A stretch of 64,000 nucleotides of DNA from Pterobdella sp. o SKG-2022 (lineage: Eukaryota > Annelida > Clitellata > Hirudinida > Piscicolidae), in the NCBI GenBank assembly GCA_964035795.1, contig OZ038325.1, forward strand, positions 8,255,698 through 8,319,697. The letters are read 5' to 3'. Shown here piece after piece: positions 35,605-60,008 of the stretch. A program made the position numbers and the translations under genes. Below the pieces are notes generated by a model. It did not search any database, was not told the origin of the DNA, and saw nothing but the letters and a program-made list of their open reading frames with translations. Every line of letters begins with the position of its first letter. Within the stretch, counting starts at the first letter, position 1.

Positions 35605-35690
35605 TTTGTAAATAACACCAAATGCGTGTGTAAGGTCGATAAAACATCTACCGAAACTTTGAAAGACTTGGCGCTATATAAATGTATGAC
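35605..35690 (+). mobile_element. SINE/LINE 3'-end remnant with GGCGCTATATAAATG tail
   Basis: A short complex segment ending in TTGGCGCTATATAAATG. The same GCGCTATATAAA motif recurs at 333-346 and 40009-40021 and resembles the GCGCTATAAAAATC end of the local LINE. The ending is characteristic of L2-type LINEs and SINEs that borrow their 3' end. Confidence 0.45.
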
Positions 35691-37085
35691 CATAAGTTAT
35701 TTTTGTTTAATGCCATCTTCTATTTCCTGTGCGATTTTTAAACTTTTTTCTTAATTAGGTTTTAAAAATTAAATTTTGTTTCAAAAAAAAAATTTGTGAA
35801 AAAAACCAATAAAGCAAATAACAATAGATATAAAAACAAAGATCATATATTCTATCAATACCTGATCCCTAGAAAAAACAATGGATGTTGAAATGTTTAA
35901 AAGTGAACTTCAAAGTAACTAATTCGATCAAAATGCTTTTCCAGGCATTTCTTTTGTGTGTGCCATTTTGTGTAAAAAAAATGGAATACTAAATTGAAGA
36001 GAAGAAACAAGAGAAGGAGGAGGAAGATGAGAAAAAAGAGAAAAAAGAAGAAAAAATAAAAGAAAAAAAAACAAAAAAAAGAAGAAAAAGAAAAACACAA
36101 AAAAAGCAGCAACAACAAAAAAAAAAAGAAGGAAACAAAAGAAGAAAAATTTCATTAAATTCCGACTCCTAATAAACTTCCGTTACCTCCTGTAGCCAGC
36201 TTGACCTACAATATGAACCAATCATCCGCTTATTTGACCTTATGACCTACAAACGACCCGGCCTCATTAGATAAAATTATTTGACCTCGATATTTCCATT
36301 TAAACTGACACTTTATTGAATTTTTTAAAAGTGGATTTAAGAGAAAGTTAAAACTAACTATGATTTTAAAAATTTGAATTTTTAAAATGTTCCTATTGAA
36401 TGTCAAACTTATCTATTTTATTGAACAAAAACAAAAATTAAAAATTATTATGAAAAAGTAATGAATAATAATATCAACTCACTTTAAAAAAAGTAAAAAA
36501 TAATATTTTTCGGAAAACTGAGAAAAAAATTAGGAAACAGTTAAAAAATAAAATAAACCGTCCAAACACAAAAACCAAATATCAAAGTGAAGTGACTTGT
36601 TGTTATCTATGACATCATCATATCGTGTTTCGTCATCAATTATCTTCAGCAACACCGTTGTTGACGTTGTAATGTGTTTTGAGCAAAATTTTCGCCAATT
36701 ACTAATCTTTCTCCAACTATTTTTCATCTACAAAAAACACACGTCGACAAATCGACTACCTTCAATACCACCATACCAAACTCCAACATTACCCCACACC
36801 ACACTCAACACCACCATCACCACTATCACCACCACAACCAATACCCTCACCACACTCAACACCACCATCACCACCACAACTAATAACTTCACCACACTCA
36901 ATCCAAGTCCTTTTCACCCCAACCCATCAAAAATAAATATTCTCAACTACAACATCCCTCTCACTACACTCTCTGTCAACAGCACAACACCACATCCCAT
37001 CAAAGACTTCTAATTGGTTGATGCAAGTCACGTGCTATGACGTCACGCTGATGATGTTGTTAATGCACTAGAGGTGTGTTATGAG

Positions 37086-38860
<1,775 letters not shown>

Positions 38861-41773
38861 AATAATATCAATCAGATTTGTTATTGTATGTTATTAAACA
38901 CGAATCATAAAAATAATTCATTTTCTGTTAGTTACGATTAATAACAATAAAAATAACAGAAACAGTAATAATAAAAACCGAAATAATAATAATAATGCTG
39001 ATATATAAGCGTCATACTGTGTTGTCATGTAGCATTCATTATCTTCCTTATTACATACCTTCATGTCGTTGTATTTCTCATTATTTTTATTATTAGTTTT
39101 ATTACTGCTTTATATTATTATTTTTAAAAATTGTTTTGGTAAACTAGCTTCCAAATCTCCCTCACTTTAAGCGGTAGCACAGCCAACAAAAATTACAACA
39201 CCTAGTCGACAATAACAACAATTACAATAAATTTGTTGAGAATTGCTGAAGCTGGAAGAATGAGTGTTGAGCGTGGTTTCCATTGTAGTCGAGATCTTTG
39301 TCGCTCATTTTGATCGGGTACCTGGGGATGAATGCATTCTTAAGTCTGTGAGTGGTTGAGAAGCTCTCAAAAGAGGGTTCTGAGGCTGGCTTGTACAAGG
39401 AGTGTAGTATGTTGTTGTTACTTATTTATTGTTATTCTTGTTGTTGTTGTTGTTGTTGTTAGTTTTTTTTACTATTGTTGTTGCTCTTGCTACTGTTGTT
39501 GTCGTTATTATTGTTGTCATAGCTATTCTTTTTAGTTGTTGTTGTTGTGTTTTTTTTTGTCATAGCTATTCTTTTCTGTTGTTGTTATTTATTGTTGTTG
39601 TAACAAATACTTGCACGACGAAGGCCATTTAAGCAATGTTAAAGATCAGAAATAATTAAGCGCTATTGATATCATTATAAATATTTTTATTATTATTCTT
39701 ATTTTCAATAAAAAATATTATTGCTGTTTTTATGAGTTTGTTATTTAGAAGGTGGTTATTATGGGGATATATCGGATAAATGCTTTAACAGCGTGTGAAG
39801 ATTATTCCAATTGATTCTTCAGAAGGCTTTGAATAATAATAACAATAATAATTAAAAAAAATAATAATATTAATAATACAACTAATATTTATAATGGTAA
39901 TAAAAATAATGAAAAAACAGCAAAAGAAGGACAGAGTTATAATTATCTATGCTCTTTATGTTGTAATTATAAAGATGATTTTGTGATGAAGTTTATTTAT
40001 AAAATGTGGCGCTATATAAACTTAATTTATACATTATAAACAAACAGTAACAATAATAAAAATACAAAAAAATATTGTTTTAAAATTTAATAAAAATTAT
40101 AAAAACAATAATATTATTCATTATTTTTATTATAATTATTATTATGACGTCATGATTTTAGCATGCAACATCACGAAGCGAGATATGTTGTTATTTTGAT
40201 AGTGCAACATCGGCTTCTGATGTTTGTGCTTAGCTTCTGCTGCTCTATTGCTCTTTATACCAGTTTTAATAATAATAATAATAATTATTATTATTATTTT
40301 TATTTTTATATTTTAAGTTATTTTTTTGTTAATACGAGGAACTTGGTATTGTATTGATATGAACGTTCATTTTTTGATCATTTTTTAAATCATTGTTGGC
40401 TCCAAAAAGTGAAACTACAAACGAGTTGAACATCACCTTGAATCATTGGTCGAATTATTGGAAGAATTTTAAATGCTTCAAAAATCCCTCAATAATTCGA
40501 CTGATGATCCATAATAAAGTTGAATCTATTGTGTTTCGGTTTTATTGAGATGAGTTTTATCTGAAATTTGGCCCAAACGGAGATTATGAGATCGATTAAT
40601 TTTTAAAAATGTATCTTTATCATCAATATTATAATGCATTTGATATTTATTATCAAAAATATTTTGTTCTTTTTTTGATTAGTTTAATAATAATAAGAAT
40701 AATAATATTAATGAGAATATTATAATAATAATAATAATAGCTTTTTCATTATTTTTTGTTATCATTTTTATTATTACTTGTTTCAAAGAATGTTCCAACA
40801 TTAACGACTTTTAATTGAAGCTCTTAAACTTGATCTTCTTTCTGTGGAGAGGCACTGATTAAAAAGTAATTTAGATTATTAATCGCTTCACAGCGCTCAG
40901 TTCATTTGTGGCCTGATTGTGTTTGGTTATCTTTGTTACTGCGCTAATGTTATTTTTGTTATTGTTATTGTCTTAATTATTTTTATTTTTTTAGGGATTT
41001 TTTTGATATTTTATTATTATTATCATTGTTATTCTTATTATTATTTTTTTTTTATTAATAGGTTATTGTCGGCAACCTCAATGTTTCATTCATAGAAACT
41101 TTCCAACATTTATTTTAATCCTAATAACTATTTTTTTATTTAGTTCAAATTATTACACAGCTTAAAATAGATTAAAATAGACTCAGACGAAAACGTTTTG
41201 AACGATTAACTATTTTAAAAGCTTTTCGATTTGAATGATAAAATCTGGTAGGTAACACTTGATGATAGTATCGTTTGTATGTCAATGGTTTTCCATATAA
41301 AAAATCCATTAGGATCTATGAGGTTTTAATTTTAGCTTTATTTTCGAAAATTATTAACCATAAAGATATAATGATGATAATAAGAATAATAAAAATAATA
41401 TTAAATACAATAGTAAAAATAATAAACAAATAGTAGAAAAATGATGGCGCTCTAGCGTATTAAAACATGTTATTATCGATAATTTGTTTTGTTCCATATT
41501 TTTTAGTTCAAGTTAATATTAGTGCTTGTTGAGAAAAATTTTAATTACAACAAAATAAATTTGAGAAAATCTTTGTTTTTTCAAGATCTTAGCTTGTGGA
41601 AATTTTCAATAAATATATAAAATTAAATTAATATTGCGCTTCTAGCTCACACCACGTATTTTTGTATTTAATTAACCAAGTACTTCTAATTTAATCTTTA
41701 TTTTCGAAATATATCTTAAATTTATACTTTGAAAATTTATTTCTCCAGAAAATAGTTTTTAAAGTTTTTGAAA
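38861..41773. other. Intergenic region upstream of flotillin
   Basis: A/T-rich DNA with TTG, TAA and TTA runs. A more complex island at 39160-39410 (for example GTCGAGATCTTTGTCGCTC) has no open frame of note and may be an old repeat. A GCGCTATATAAA tail lies at 40009-40021. No gene supported. Confidence 0.5.
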
Positions 41774-43330
41774 ATGGTTTTTTTTACTTGTGGTCCGAAC
41801 GAGGCTATGGTAGTTTCGGGTAAATCCCCAAGTTTTATAAATTTTCTTAAAATAATTTTATTGAATTTAACGCATTTTTATATAAAAAATCTGATTAAAA
41901 TAATAACTCGATTGATTTCAAAATTCAGCTCAAAAAATAAATTTTAACTTCAAAAATAGTTTGGCTACCCTTTGCTCTCAGGATGTTTTCACAAGAAACC
42001 GCTTATAGTGCCTGGTGGCAGAGTCTTTGTGCTTCCATGTGTCCAAAGAATCCAAAAGTTTTATGAAAATTTCAATCATTCCATTAGTTCTCTAATAAAC
42101 TATTATAATACATTGAAGTTAATTAAAAAAAGTCAAAAATAATCAAAACTTTATCAATTTTCACTGGCATTCATCACATGACACATTATACTTACTATAC
42201 TGATTCAACATTTCAAAAAGTGAAAATACCAAAAACCATCAATTTTCTCACTTTCCATTCATTACACCAGGATCTCGTTGAACACAATGACTCTTCAAAT
42301 CCAGAGTGACCACGTTTACACCCAGCTTGGGGTCGCTATCTCTGTTACTGGCATTGCCCAGGTATGTTGCATGGGGTCTTGTATGGGATTGACTGTTAAG
42401 TGTGTGCATACCATGGCTAGGTATTTCCCATGGGGGCTTTTTGTGTTTATAGATATGTGGATGTTATGGTTTATGTAGGTGTGTAATAAAAATATAAGAT
42501 ATGGAGGGAGTAATAACATCCAAGTGGATTTGGGTTATGGTGGAATTTAAAGTCAGAAAGGGTTTTGTTATTATTTCATCACCACACTTGAACTACTCCT
42601 TCTCAGGTCAAGATCCAAGGTCAAAATGGGGATATGTTGCAAACGGCATGTCAACAGTTCTTGGGCAAGTACGATGAGGACGTCAGGAAAGTGGCGCAAG
42701 AGACGCTTGAGGGCCACCAGAGAGCCATCATGGGCAACATGACTGTGGAGGTCGGGTGCAGTGTTTTATTCCCACCATCATAAGTGATGAGAACATATTT
42801 TCATCATAACCAACTACCTTACCAAAATGTTCTCCCACCATCACTATTTGTTAGTTCATCACCCATCTCACCACAATTCTTCCAATCCACCACAACCACT
42901 TACCACACCACAACTGTAGGAGATATACAAAGACCGCAAGAAGTTTTCAAAGGCTGTTTTCGAGGTGGCCTCATCAGACCTGGTGAACATGGGTATCACT
43001 GTGGTCAGTTACACATTGAAAGATGTCAAGGATGATGAGGTATAGGTGGGACTGTTGTGGTAGCTTAAGGGTGTGTTGGTTGTTTTTTTGGGTTGTTATA
43101 ATGGTGGGGGTTGGTATTGTATTGTTTGTGATGGAAGAAGGTTGTTTTGCTGGCTGGGTGATGTTTCTAACAGGAGTGAGTGGTATGTGTTTGATGCAGT
43201 ATGCCCTAACTGTCACACACAAACACACAGGGCTACTTGAAAGCACTGGGAATGTCTCGTACAGCTGAAGTGAAAAGGGATGCAAGAATTGGTGAGGCTG
43301 AAGCTAAAAAAGATGCTGGAATCCAGGTTC

Positions 43331-43408
<78 letters not shown>

Positions 43409-43669
43409 ATTAGTTGCAATTAGTAGTATGTAATCATAATTTTTTTCAATTTTTAACCTGTTCATAATTAAAATATTCACGTGGATACACACGCACAAAC
43501 ACACACAGGAAGCTATAGCGGAAGAGGAAAGGTTAGCTGCCAAATACTCGAACGAGATACAAGTGGCGCAAGCGGAAAGAGACTTTGACCTGAAGAAGGC
43601 CTCATATGACCAAGAAGTCAACACCAGAAAAGCTGAAGCTGAGTTGGCTTATGCTTTGCAGGTGGGTGG

Positions 43670-43741
<72 letters not shown>

Positions 43742-45490
43742 GGATGAAAGAACAAAACAAACACACACAGGCAGCCAAGACTAAGCAGGCCATTATGGAA
43801 GAAGAAATGCAAATCTCGGTAGTGGAGAGGACTCAACAGATACAAGTGAGAACAATAATAATAATCATAGTTATAATAAATCATCAAAGTAATAGCAATA
43901 TTAATAATTATAAAGATCCATAATAATAGTAATTTTGTGAATAATGAACAGGTACAAGAGCAGGAAATTGTGAGGAAGGAGAAAGAGTTGGAAGCTGAAG
44001 TATGCGTATATTATTATTGTTTTTGATAAATTATATTTATTTTTTCATTTATCTTTCAATTAGTAATAATAAAGGCAGTTTTATTATTATTATTAATTAG
44101 ATAATGAAGCCAGCGGAAGCCGAGAAATTCAAAATGGAAAAGTTGGCCCTAGCTAACAAGTATGGTGGTGGTGGGGACAGGGGGGGGCTTGATGGGTGGA
44201 GGGAAGATGGTAAGTGTTGGGTAAATAGAGGTTACTGAAAGAATGATGGATGTAATATTTGTTGGATGGATGGATAACAGCACGTCTGACTCTTAACAGG
44301 AACCGGATGTTGTTGGAAGCTAATGCGGCAGCTCAAGCAATTCAAGTGAGTCATCAAAATATGTCTTGAAGGAATATATAAATCTAAAATATTGATAATC
44401 ATCAGTATTAACTATTATCAATATTATAAAAATGACAACAATAAAAGTAATAACAACAACCAAACCACTCAGATGAAAGGGGAAGCCCAGGCTTTCGCGA
44501 TAGATGTGAAGGCAAAGGCAGAAGCTGAACAGATGGGCAGAAAAGCTGAGGCATGGAAGGAGTATAAGGATGCTGCTATTGTTGATATGGTTCTCAATAT
44601 GCTCCCTAAGGTGAGTGGAAGGTGGTGTTGGGTAGGGAAGTGATGTGGTGGAGGAAAGGTGGTGTGATGTGTTGGAGGGCAAATAGTGGTGTGGTGTGTT
44701 GGAGGGCAAGTGGTGGTGTGGTATGAGGTAGAGGGGTTTGGTGTGTGTGAGATAACTAAATTTAACATTCGAGTCTAACCCTTAATAATATTCTTTGACC
44801 CAAACCCCGAAAGTTGGCGGAAGAAATAGCAGCTCCTCTGAGCAACACTGATAAGGTCACAATGATTGCCATGGGAGACGGAGAAGTGGGCGCGGCTAAG
44901 CTGACCAATGAGGTGATCCAGATCATGGAGAAAGTTCCCTTAATGGTAGAAAATCTCACTGGAGTCAACATCACGCAGGTGATTGGACGTTAAAAGTTAT
45001 TTTTGAATTGTTTGTTGGGAGTTATTTTTAGATTGCTGAAGGTTATTTTTAGATTTTATTAATATTTTTGAGGTTTTAATGTTCTCTAGTTGTTTTGAAG
45101 AATTTCTTCTCCACCCAAAAGTTAACATCACAAGTTATGCAGGATTAATTAAAGTTTCGGTTTAATGGTTGTTACTTACATGTTTCAACATGCCCTTACT
45201 GTTGCATCAACCGTTGTCTTATCTTGTGATCGTGTTAGTTTGCTAACTTCATGGGTTGTCGTTGTTACCGTTATCTTCTGTTTCTTCTTTGTCCATTTTG
45301 CGATTCTCATCAAAAGCCATACTTTTTTTCGTTTTTTTGTTATCTTGCTCATCATCATCATCTTTTCCATTTATCATTCTATCGTCACCATCCTATCATC
45401 ATCTCCGTCATAATCACCTCCACTTCAACTAACAAGAAGAGTAGACTGACATTGGACAACGGCAGAGGAGAAAGATTTCTTAAACAATAA
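41774..45490 (+). CDS. FLOT1: Flotillin-1
   Basis: Membrane-raft scaffold protein of the SPFH/prohibitin superfamily, bound to the cytosolic face of plasma and endosomal membranes. Fourteen exons: 41774-41819, 41982-42057, 42271-42361, 42607-42750, 42920-43039, 43231-43326, 43509-43661, 43771-43845, 43952-43999, 44101-44159, 44300-44345, 44473-44610, 44814-44978 and 45437-45490. All join in frame to 436 residues (vertebrate FLOT1 is 427). The N-terminus [14 protein letters not shown] carries the Cys expected for acylation. The SPFH domain follows ([49 protein letters not shown]). The C-terminal half is the EA-rich flotillin coiled coil ([33 protein letters not shown]). The last exon (17 codons) and the weak acceptors at 44814 and 45437 are the least certain. 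Introns 6 and 7 begin with (GT)n and end in CACACACAG. Confidence 0.95.
43335..43408. repeat. (GT)n at the start of flotillin intron 6
   Basis: About 37 GT units beginning within 10 bases of the exon 6 donor. The same intron ends in ACGCACAAACACACACAG. Confidence 0.95.
43671..43738. repeat. (GT)n at the start of flotillin intron 7
   Basis: About 34 GT units filling most of a 109-bp intron that ends in AACAAACACACACAG. Confidence 0.95.
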
Positions 45491-45728
45491 CAACACAACA
45501 CTTCTGCTTATGTTTGTGTGTTATATGTGTGTGTTTTACTCATAGTTCTGTGTGTGTGTGTTTGTGTATAACAGTTGAGCATCTAGTACAAATCTTCGCA
45601 TGGTAGCACTACTACTATTACTAATATGGATAAGTATATCAAGGTGATTTTAAATTTGATAATAATTCTATTGATACTATTACTACTTCTACTGCTACTA
45701 ATACTATTACTACTACTACTACTACTAC

Positions 45729-45760
<32 letters not shown>

Positions 45761-46519
45761 TACCAACAGAAAGCCAAACCTTTCAAGGGAATTTAAACCT
45801 ACCATTCGATGGATAATTAATTATTGTTATTATTATTTTTATTATTACTATTATTGTTTTTATTATTTTAATTATAGATGTTACGTTTTCATACTATGCT
45901 TCGAAGTTGTCCCAAATTTTTGTTTGCAATGTTTTTTAAACAATAATAGAAATAATAGTTTATTTTTTTGTCTTTTTGCTTTTATGTGTCTCGATTGCTT
46001 GCCTTGGCATTAGATAAGTAAATATTATTATATTTATTTTTTCTTAATTATTATATTTTTTTTCTTAATAAATTTATTATAATTCAGTGTTATTTTCATA
46101 TAATAATCATAATTATTAATTTTCGTAGCATAATTAATTTTAGCATTTTATTTATAATATTTTGTGTTTTACTAATATTATTTTATGCAAAACCCTTCGA
46201 TCTGACATTTTTCCATCAAGCTCTACATAAATTGATTTTGAATTTTAGACGATTTTTAAAAGTGGATTTCAACGTAGTTTAACTGTTAGTTTACTTTTAA
46301 CCTTTTCAATGTTTCAATTTACTTTTAAACTGATTTGATGTGCGAAGACAATATATATTTTCGATAGTTTATCCTAATTAAATTTTTCTTTCAAAAACTT
46401 TGAATGGCGTTAAGCTTATGGAAAAATTCTTCTGATTAAAAGTTAATTCTGAACTATATTTGTTCACGAAATCGCTTCACTATATAAATGTCTTATACAA
46501 TTTTTGGTTACAAAATACT
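45491..46519. other. Spacer between convergent flotillin and receptor kinase genes
   Basis: Flotillin 3' flank with GTGTGT runs (45515-45565), CTA/TAA triplet repeats (45605-45765, including AATAAAA near 45755 as a possible poly(A) signal) and A/T-rich DNA. No coding signal. Confidence 0.5.
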
Positions 46520-54930
<8,411 letters not shown>

Positions 54931-57900
54931 CTATTACAACTTGAAGTTCTTTTCAGTTCATTCCAGTCTTTATTAATTTTGCCATTAATCCTTGTTAGTT
55001 TTATTATCAAAACCTGTTTTTTTTTCCAAGTCATTATAATATCTTAAGCAACATCAACCTGGATAACAACATTATCGCAACTTAATAATGAAGAATAATA
55101 ACAAAAAAACGGAGATAAACCAACACAACAAAAGATGATTCCACAAAATACAAAGCAACAAATTTTATCAGTAAACTAGTATACAACACAACTACCAACA
55201 ATACCGCAGTAGACTACACAACACCAACAACACTGCAGTAGACAACACAGCACCAACAACACTGCAGTAGACAACACAGCACCAACAACAATAATTTTTG
55301 TACAAGACTACTAATAAGAGAAACTAATCCAAACGCCTTTCACATCTGTAATCAATAGCTTTTACGGATTCCATCATTATGATTTTTATTATTATCTGTT
55401 TGTTTTATTATGAGTATTATTATCTGTTTGTTTTATCATGAGTATTATTATTGGTGTTGTGATTATTTTTATCTGAATGCTTCATTTTTTTTCCATTTTG
55501 AGTATTATTATTGTATTTTTTTTTATTTATTAAAAATAATATTTATCAGTTTTTTTTTGTTTTCCAACTTGTTTATATTTCTTACATAACCATTTTAAAA
55601 GAACTTTGCAACATTTTATTAGTTTATTTCGATAATGTCTATTTATTATTATTTTTTATATTTATTAATATTATTATTTTATATATTAATATTATTATAT
55701 TTATTATTATTTTATTTATTATTATTAAATTTATTATTATTGTATTTATTATTATTATATTTATTATTATTTATTTATTGATATTATATTTATTATTTAT
55801 ATTAATTTTTTTTAATTATTGTTATTTATTATTATTATTTCACATCTCACTCTGTTACTACAAACGTGTTAAGACTCCCGCATAATTCTTCATTTCTCAC
55901 TTTAACATTCTTGCTTTATATTTATTGTTTCTTAAACTTTTTTTAGTTTTAATTTTTATATTTAATATTGTTATTACTTTTAACTTTGTTATATTATATC
56001 TTTGTTATTATATTAATCTTTTTAAAATTTTTATTTTCTCATATTTTTTTATCAATAAAATGAAACTAAGACTCACAAAAAGCTCCGTATTATGCAGTTG
56101 AAAAGTTCGATTTTAATTCATTATTTAAATATCTGTTATTATTCAATTATGTATTCCTCAACACAAAACTCTCTATAATCCAAAACTGAGCAACCAATAA
56201 CAATAACAACCAACTGTTTGGGATTGATCTCTGTAAATTCCTGTAACTTTCCCACAGTTTGTACTGAAGCATTACTTCAAATTTTTTTTTATTTGAAAAT
56301 TTTTTGTTAAAAGTATTTTTTTTGAAGATTTTTAAAATTTTCTGTTCAGAATTTTTTTTATTATCGTTATTATTCAATAATTTTTATTATTATTTTTATT
56401 ACTGCATAGATACAACACTGGACCAAACCTGAATGCAATTATCGACGCATATCTCTCCTTATATCGCCCTCTCCTCACACCCATAAATATACACACACAC
56501 ACACAAACACATCATCGCAAATACATATATAAATATATATATACACTGGATAAAATGCGTATTTTGAATTAACATCATTTTAAAGCATATTTTTTTGCAA
56601 AGAATAAATATAAAAACTGCAAAAGCTTTCCGTAAGTCTAACTTCAAATAACATTAGCAACAAAAACAGACAAGTAAATACTAACTTATGCTATTAGCAT
56701 TTATAAAGCTACACTTATCGGGGATCACAGCTTTTATAGTTTAATAGTGAAGTATAACAACACGAGGTATTTATTAATCCGAAATACGAATCTTTTTTTA
56801 AGTCTGATTATAATTTGAATTAAAATTTATAATTAATAATAATAACTTCAATTAAACCCCCATCAAAAACAAAACAAAACAATTTATAACAACACCTAAG
56901 GCAAACACACATACCAATACAAGCCCGCCACATAAACAAACATGCAGTACATGGCTTCCGAGAACTTCCCAAATGGTTATCTGTGGATTTCATTATTTTT
57001 TGTGTTTATTGTTTTTTGCTTTGTATTTTGATAGCTGTTATGACGAAGGGTTATTAATTGTTTTTTTCTATTTATATATTTTTTTATGATATTGTTTTTG
57101 TACTATGATTTTTTAAAATTATTATTTAATCATTTATTATTGTTTTTATTATTCAGACAGACCCTCACCATCTGACCACCAGTCGGCAAAAATTACGAAA
57201 ATGAAACTCATAAAAATGATATTTTATCATTCCATAATTTTTAAAAATATAATTCATTTAGACAAAACTCGTGCTAACACAACAAAAAAATGCAAAAATA
57301 AGAATAGCCCTAACAAGAAGTTAAAAATAACAAAAATAATGAAGATAGCGAGAGCTATGAAAAAAAAACAATAAAAATAACAAGAATAATAAAAATGAAA
57401 AAGATGAGGGCATTTAAATTAGAAGCATCACCAAATCAATCAACTGCTGGTAATAATAAAAAAATAATTAAGTAATAATATAATAAGAATAATTAAATTG
57501 TTAATTAATTAAATAATATGAATAATAAAAAAATAACTAAAAAATCGAATAATAAAAATAATTAAATTGCTAATTAATAAAAAATAATTAAACTACTTTA
57601 AATTAACGCTATAAAATATGATATTTTTCTGATTCGTTACCAATTTGGCGTTATGACCCAAAAGGATAGTGGACATTTCGAAATATTTTTAAAAAATTTC
57701 GGAAATGTATCTTTTGTTCAGCGTATGTTGTGATGTAAGTTCACTTTTAGAAGAGAATACTTCTTTGAATAATAATAATAAAAATAATTGTGAATTTTTG
57801 TTTTTATTCATCAAAACTTAAGGATTTGAAAGATAAGTTTAGTACAGTAAAAAAAACTGATCATAACAGTAATGAAAAACTATAATACTAAAATAAAAAA

Positions 57901-57982
57901 ATCATAACAATAAAGAATAAAAAAACAAAAAGAACGATAACAATAATAAATATAAAAAATAATAAAAATAAAAACAATATGG
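54931..57982. other. Intergenic region 5' of the receptor kinase
   Basis: A/T-rich DNA with TTA/TAA tracts. A minus-strand open segment at 56147-56377 has a protein-like part (QYKLWESYRNLQRSIPNSW) but no splice or start context that I can support. No gene called. Confidence 0.5.
55207..55289. repeat. 29-bp minisatellite
   Basis: Three copies of a 29-bp unit beginning CAGTAGACAACACAGCACC. Confidence 0.9.
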
Positions 57983-59777
57983 TTAGGTTGCAGAGGACTG
58001 CTTGCGGTAGTCATGAGAGTTTCTGAACCTCGATGCTATTGTGTTGTTCTTGTGTCGTAATCTGTATCAGTAGGTAGGGGAATGGAGGATAAATGGATGG
58101 ATGGAAGTGGTTGGGTGAATGAATGAAGAGTAGATGGATGCTAGGAAGAAGAAAGAAGGACAGATGAATGGAGGAATTAATGGGTAGATAGATAGGTACA
58201 GAGAAGGAAGTGGTTGGTTAAATGAATGATGGAATGAAGTACATTGCAATATATACTTAAGCATCATCACAACCCCTTCTACCCCCTTTCAGTACCACAA
58301 CGTCTATACTTCACCGTCATTACCAACCACAGCTTCCATCTGTTCTACCACCTTCCCTCCACCACCATAGTTGACTAACCCTTCTCACCTTTCCATTACC
58401 ATAAATAAAACCCCACCCCTCTCCTTATGACTGACACCTCTTACCCCCCCCCCCCTCAACCTCTGCATCCGGTGGAAGGTTTTCCTACCCCTACTTGTGA
58501 ACTCCACATTGATGCTGCTACCCTTCAACTTGCTTTTGTTCAGTTTCAAAGCACCCTGTGTGTTTGTGTGCGTGAATTATACTTAATTTGATAAGACGAA
58601 TGATGAAATATATACAAATCTGCAAACAAACACACACACACCATGTGACTCTGCTTATCGTACAACTCCACATAAGCACACTTTCTTGACTCTCCTGTGC
58701 CCTTATCTGTCAATAACCTCACCTCCTTCACGCCACCTAGCGAATGATTTGAAAAATTGGTTTGGAGATTAAAATACTGTGGGTTATAGCAATGGTGGTG
58801 TGTTATGGCAATAATTAAAAGATTTTATGTGTTTATAAAAGTGGAATGCATCAAATGAGATATTTGAATTTTTTTATAAATAAGCATTTTGAATGTATTG
58901 ACACTAGATAATGTAGGATACTCTTACAAAAAGCTTTGTGTATTAAGTTTCTCAATAAACCTTTGTGTTTGTTTCTATTATATTGAGATAATATTATCAG
59001 GTTTCAAAAAAAACTAATAACAACAACATCAATAATAATGATAAAAGTCAATATCACTGGTGATAATGATATATCAGTGTTAATACCCAATACCAGCGAC
59101 AAAATATTATAAATCACAAAAAACTAAGTAACACTTTGTGATGATTCAAAAACAACATCCACTGACCACAAGGTTCAAAGTGCTTTGAAATATCATTACT
59201 ATTTGTATCTTTAGTTAGCTTCCCCACAAACACCACATATTGTCGCTTAGATAATTTCTGCTTTTTTGTTTTGTTGCTTATAGTGTTTGATGTTGGGTCT
59301 GACAATGTGGGTTGAGTTTGAGGTAGTTTTTCATCTACATTGTTTGTATTTTTGGTTGTGTTAGTTGTGTTGTTTAAGGATTTTTTCATTTTATTTTTTG
59401 GGGATTTGATAGTATTTTCAACGTTATCGGTTTTAGTTAAAATATTTCCAAGTTTTTCAGATGTTTTTGGATTTTTATGAAGATGGGCTTTTGTATTATA
59501 GGTATCTTGACAGCCTTCATCATTGTGCTCTTGATTCGTATTTGAACTTTCAACGTTTGTTTTAGATAAATTTTCTTTTTTCTTTTTGTTTTCTTTCCAC
59601 CATTTAAATCTTTTTTCGACACGTGCGGTTTTCGATTTAGATTTTTGTTTCTGTGAAAACACATGTAATTTGTAAAAAAAACACAATTTGAGTAGGATTT
59701 TTTCTAAAATCAATTTAATTGAAATTGAGTAGAAAAATAACAACTTAGAAGTTTAAATAACTTACAGATAAAGACAT
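57983..59777 (-). CDS. Small RRM RNA-binding protein, Nop6-like
   Basis: Predicted nucleolar RNA-binding protein with one RRM. Exons: 59777-59766 (MSLS), 59650-59167, 58736-58642, 58555-58445 and a last exon from 58061. About 250 residues. A Lys/Asn/Thr-rich basic N-terminal half (KRFKWWKENKKKKENLSK) precedes the RRM. The RRM shows RNP2-like YVVFVGKLTKDT, DISKHFEPCG, then VKEVRLLTDKGTG, RNP1-like RKCAYVELYD and ALKLNKSKLKGSSINVEF. A Gly run and basic tail follow. The layout (basic N-terminus, late RRM, LKG..INVE) matches Nop6-type proteins involved in ribosome biogenesis; that is inference by resemblance. The end is uncertain. Exon 4 closes in a G tract (C12 on the plus strand, 58444-58455) before GTAAGA. 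As read, the last exon stops at 58011. With one G fewer it would read RHKNNTIASRFRNSHDYRKQ and stop at 57983. Confidence 0.75.
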
Positions 59778-60008
59778 TTCGAGTAAATTTAATGCGATAA
59801 AAAAAATAAGGAATGTACTTTTAATTATATGAACAAATTTCAAACATATTTTTTTCCTCGACTGAAAATAAATTACCAACTAAAATTGAAAGTTAAAACT
59901 AGATTGAATCTATTTAATTGAATTTTAAAATAAATTTCAATATTTTATGAGCTTTACTTCACAAACTATTTATAATATTTCCATCAAAACGGATATATAT
60001 TTAAAGTT

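Larger units (their letters stand above)
34411..37085. other. Repeat-rich intergenic region
   Basis: A CAT/CAC triplet tract (34400-34660), A-rich DNA, GGAT-type repeats (35331-35600), an AAG/AAA-rich purine tract (35995-36150) and an A/C-rich tract (36740-37010). No gene supported. Confidence 0.6.
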
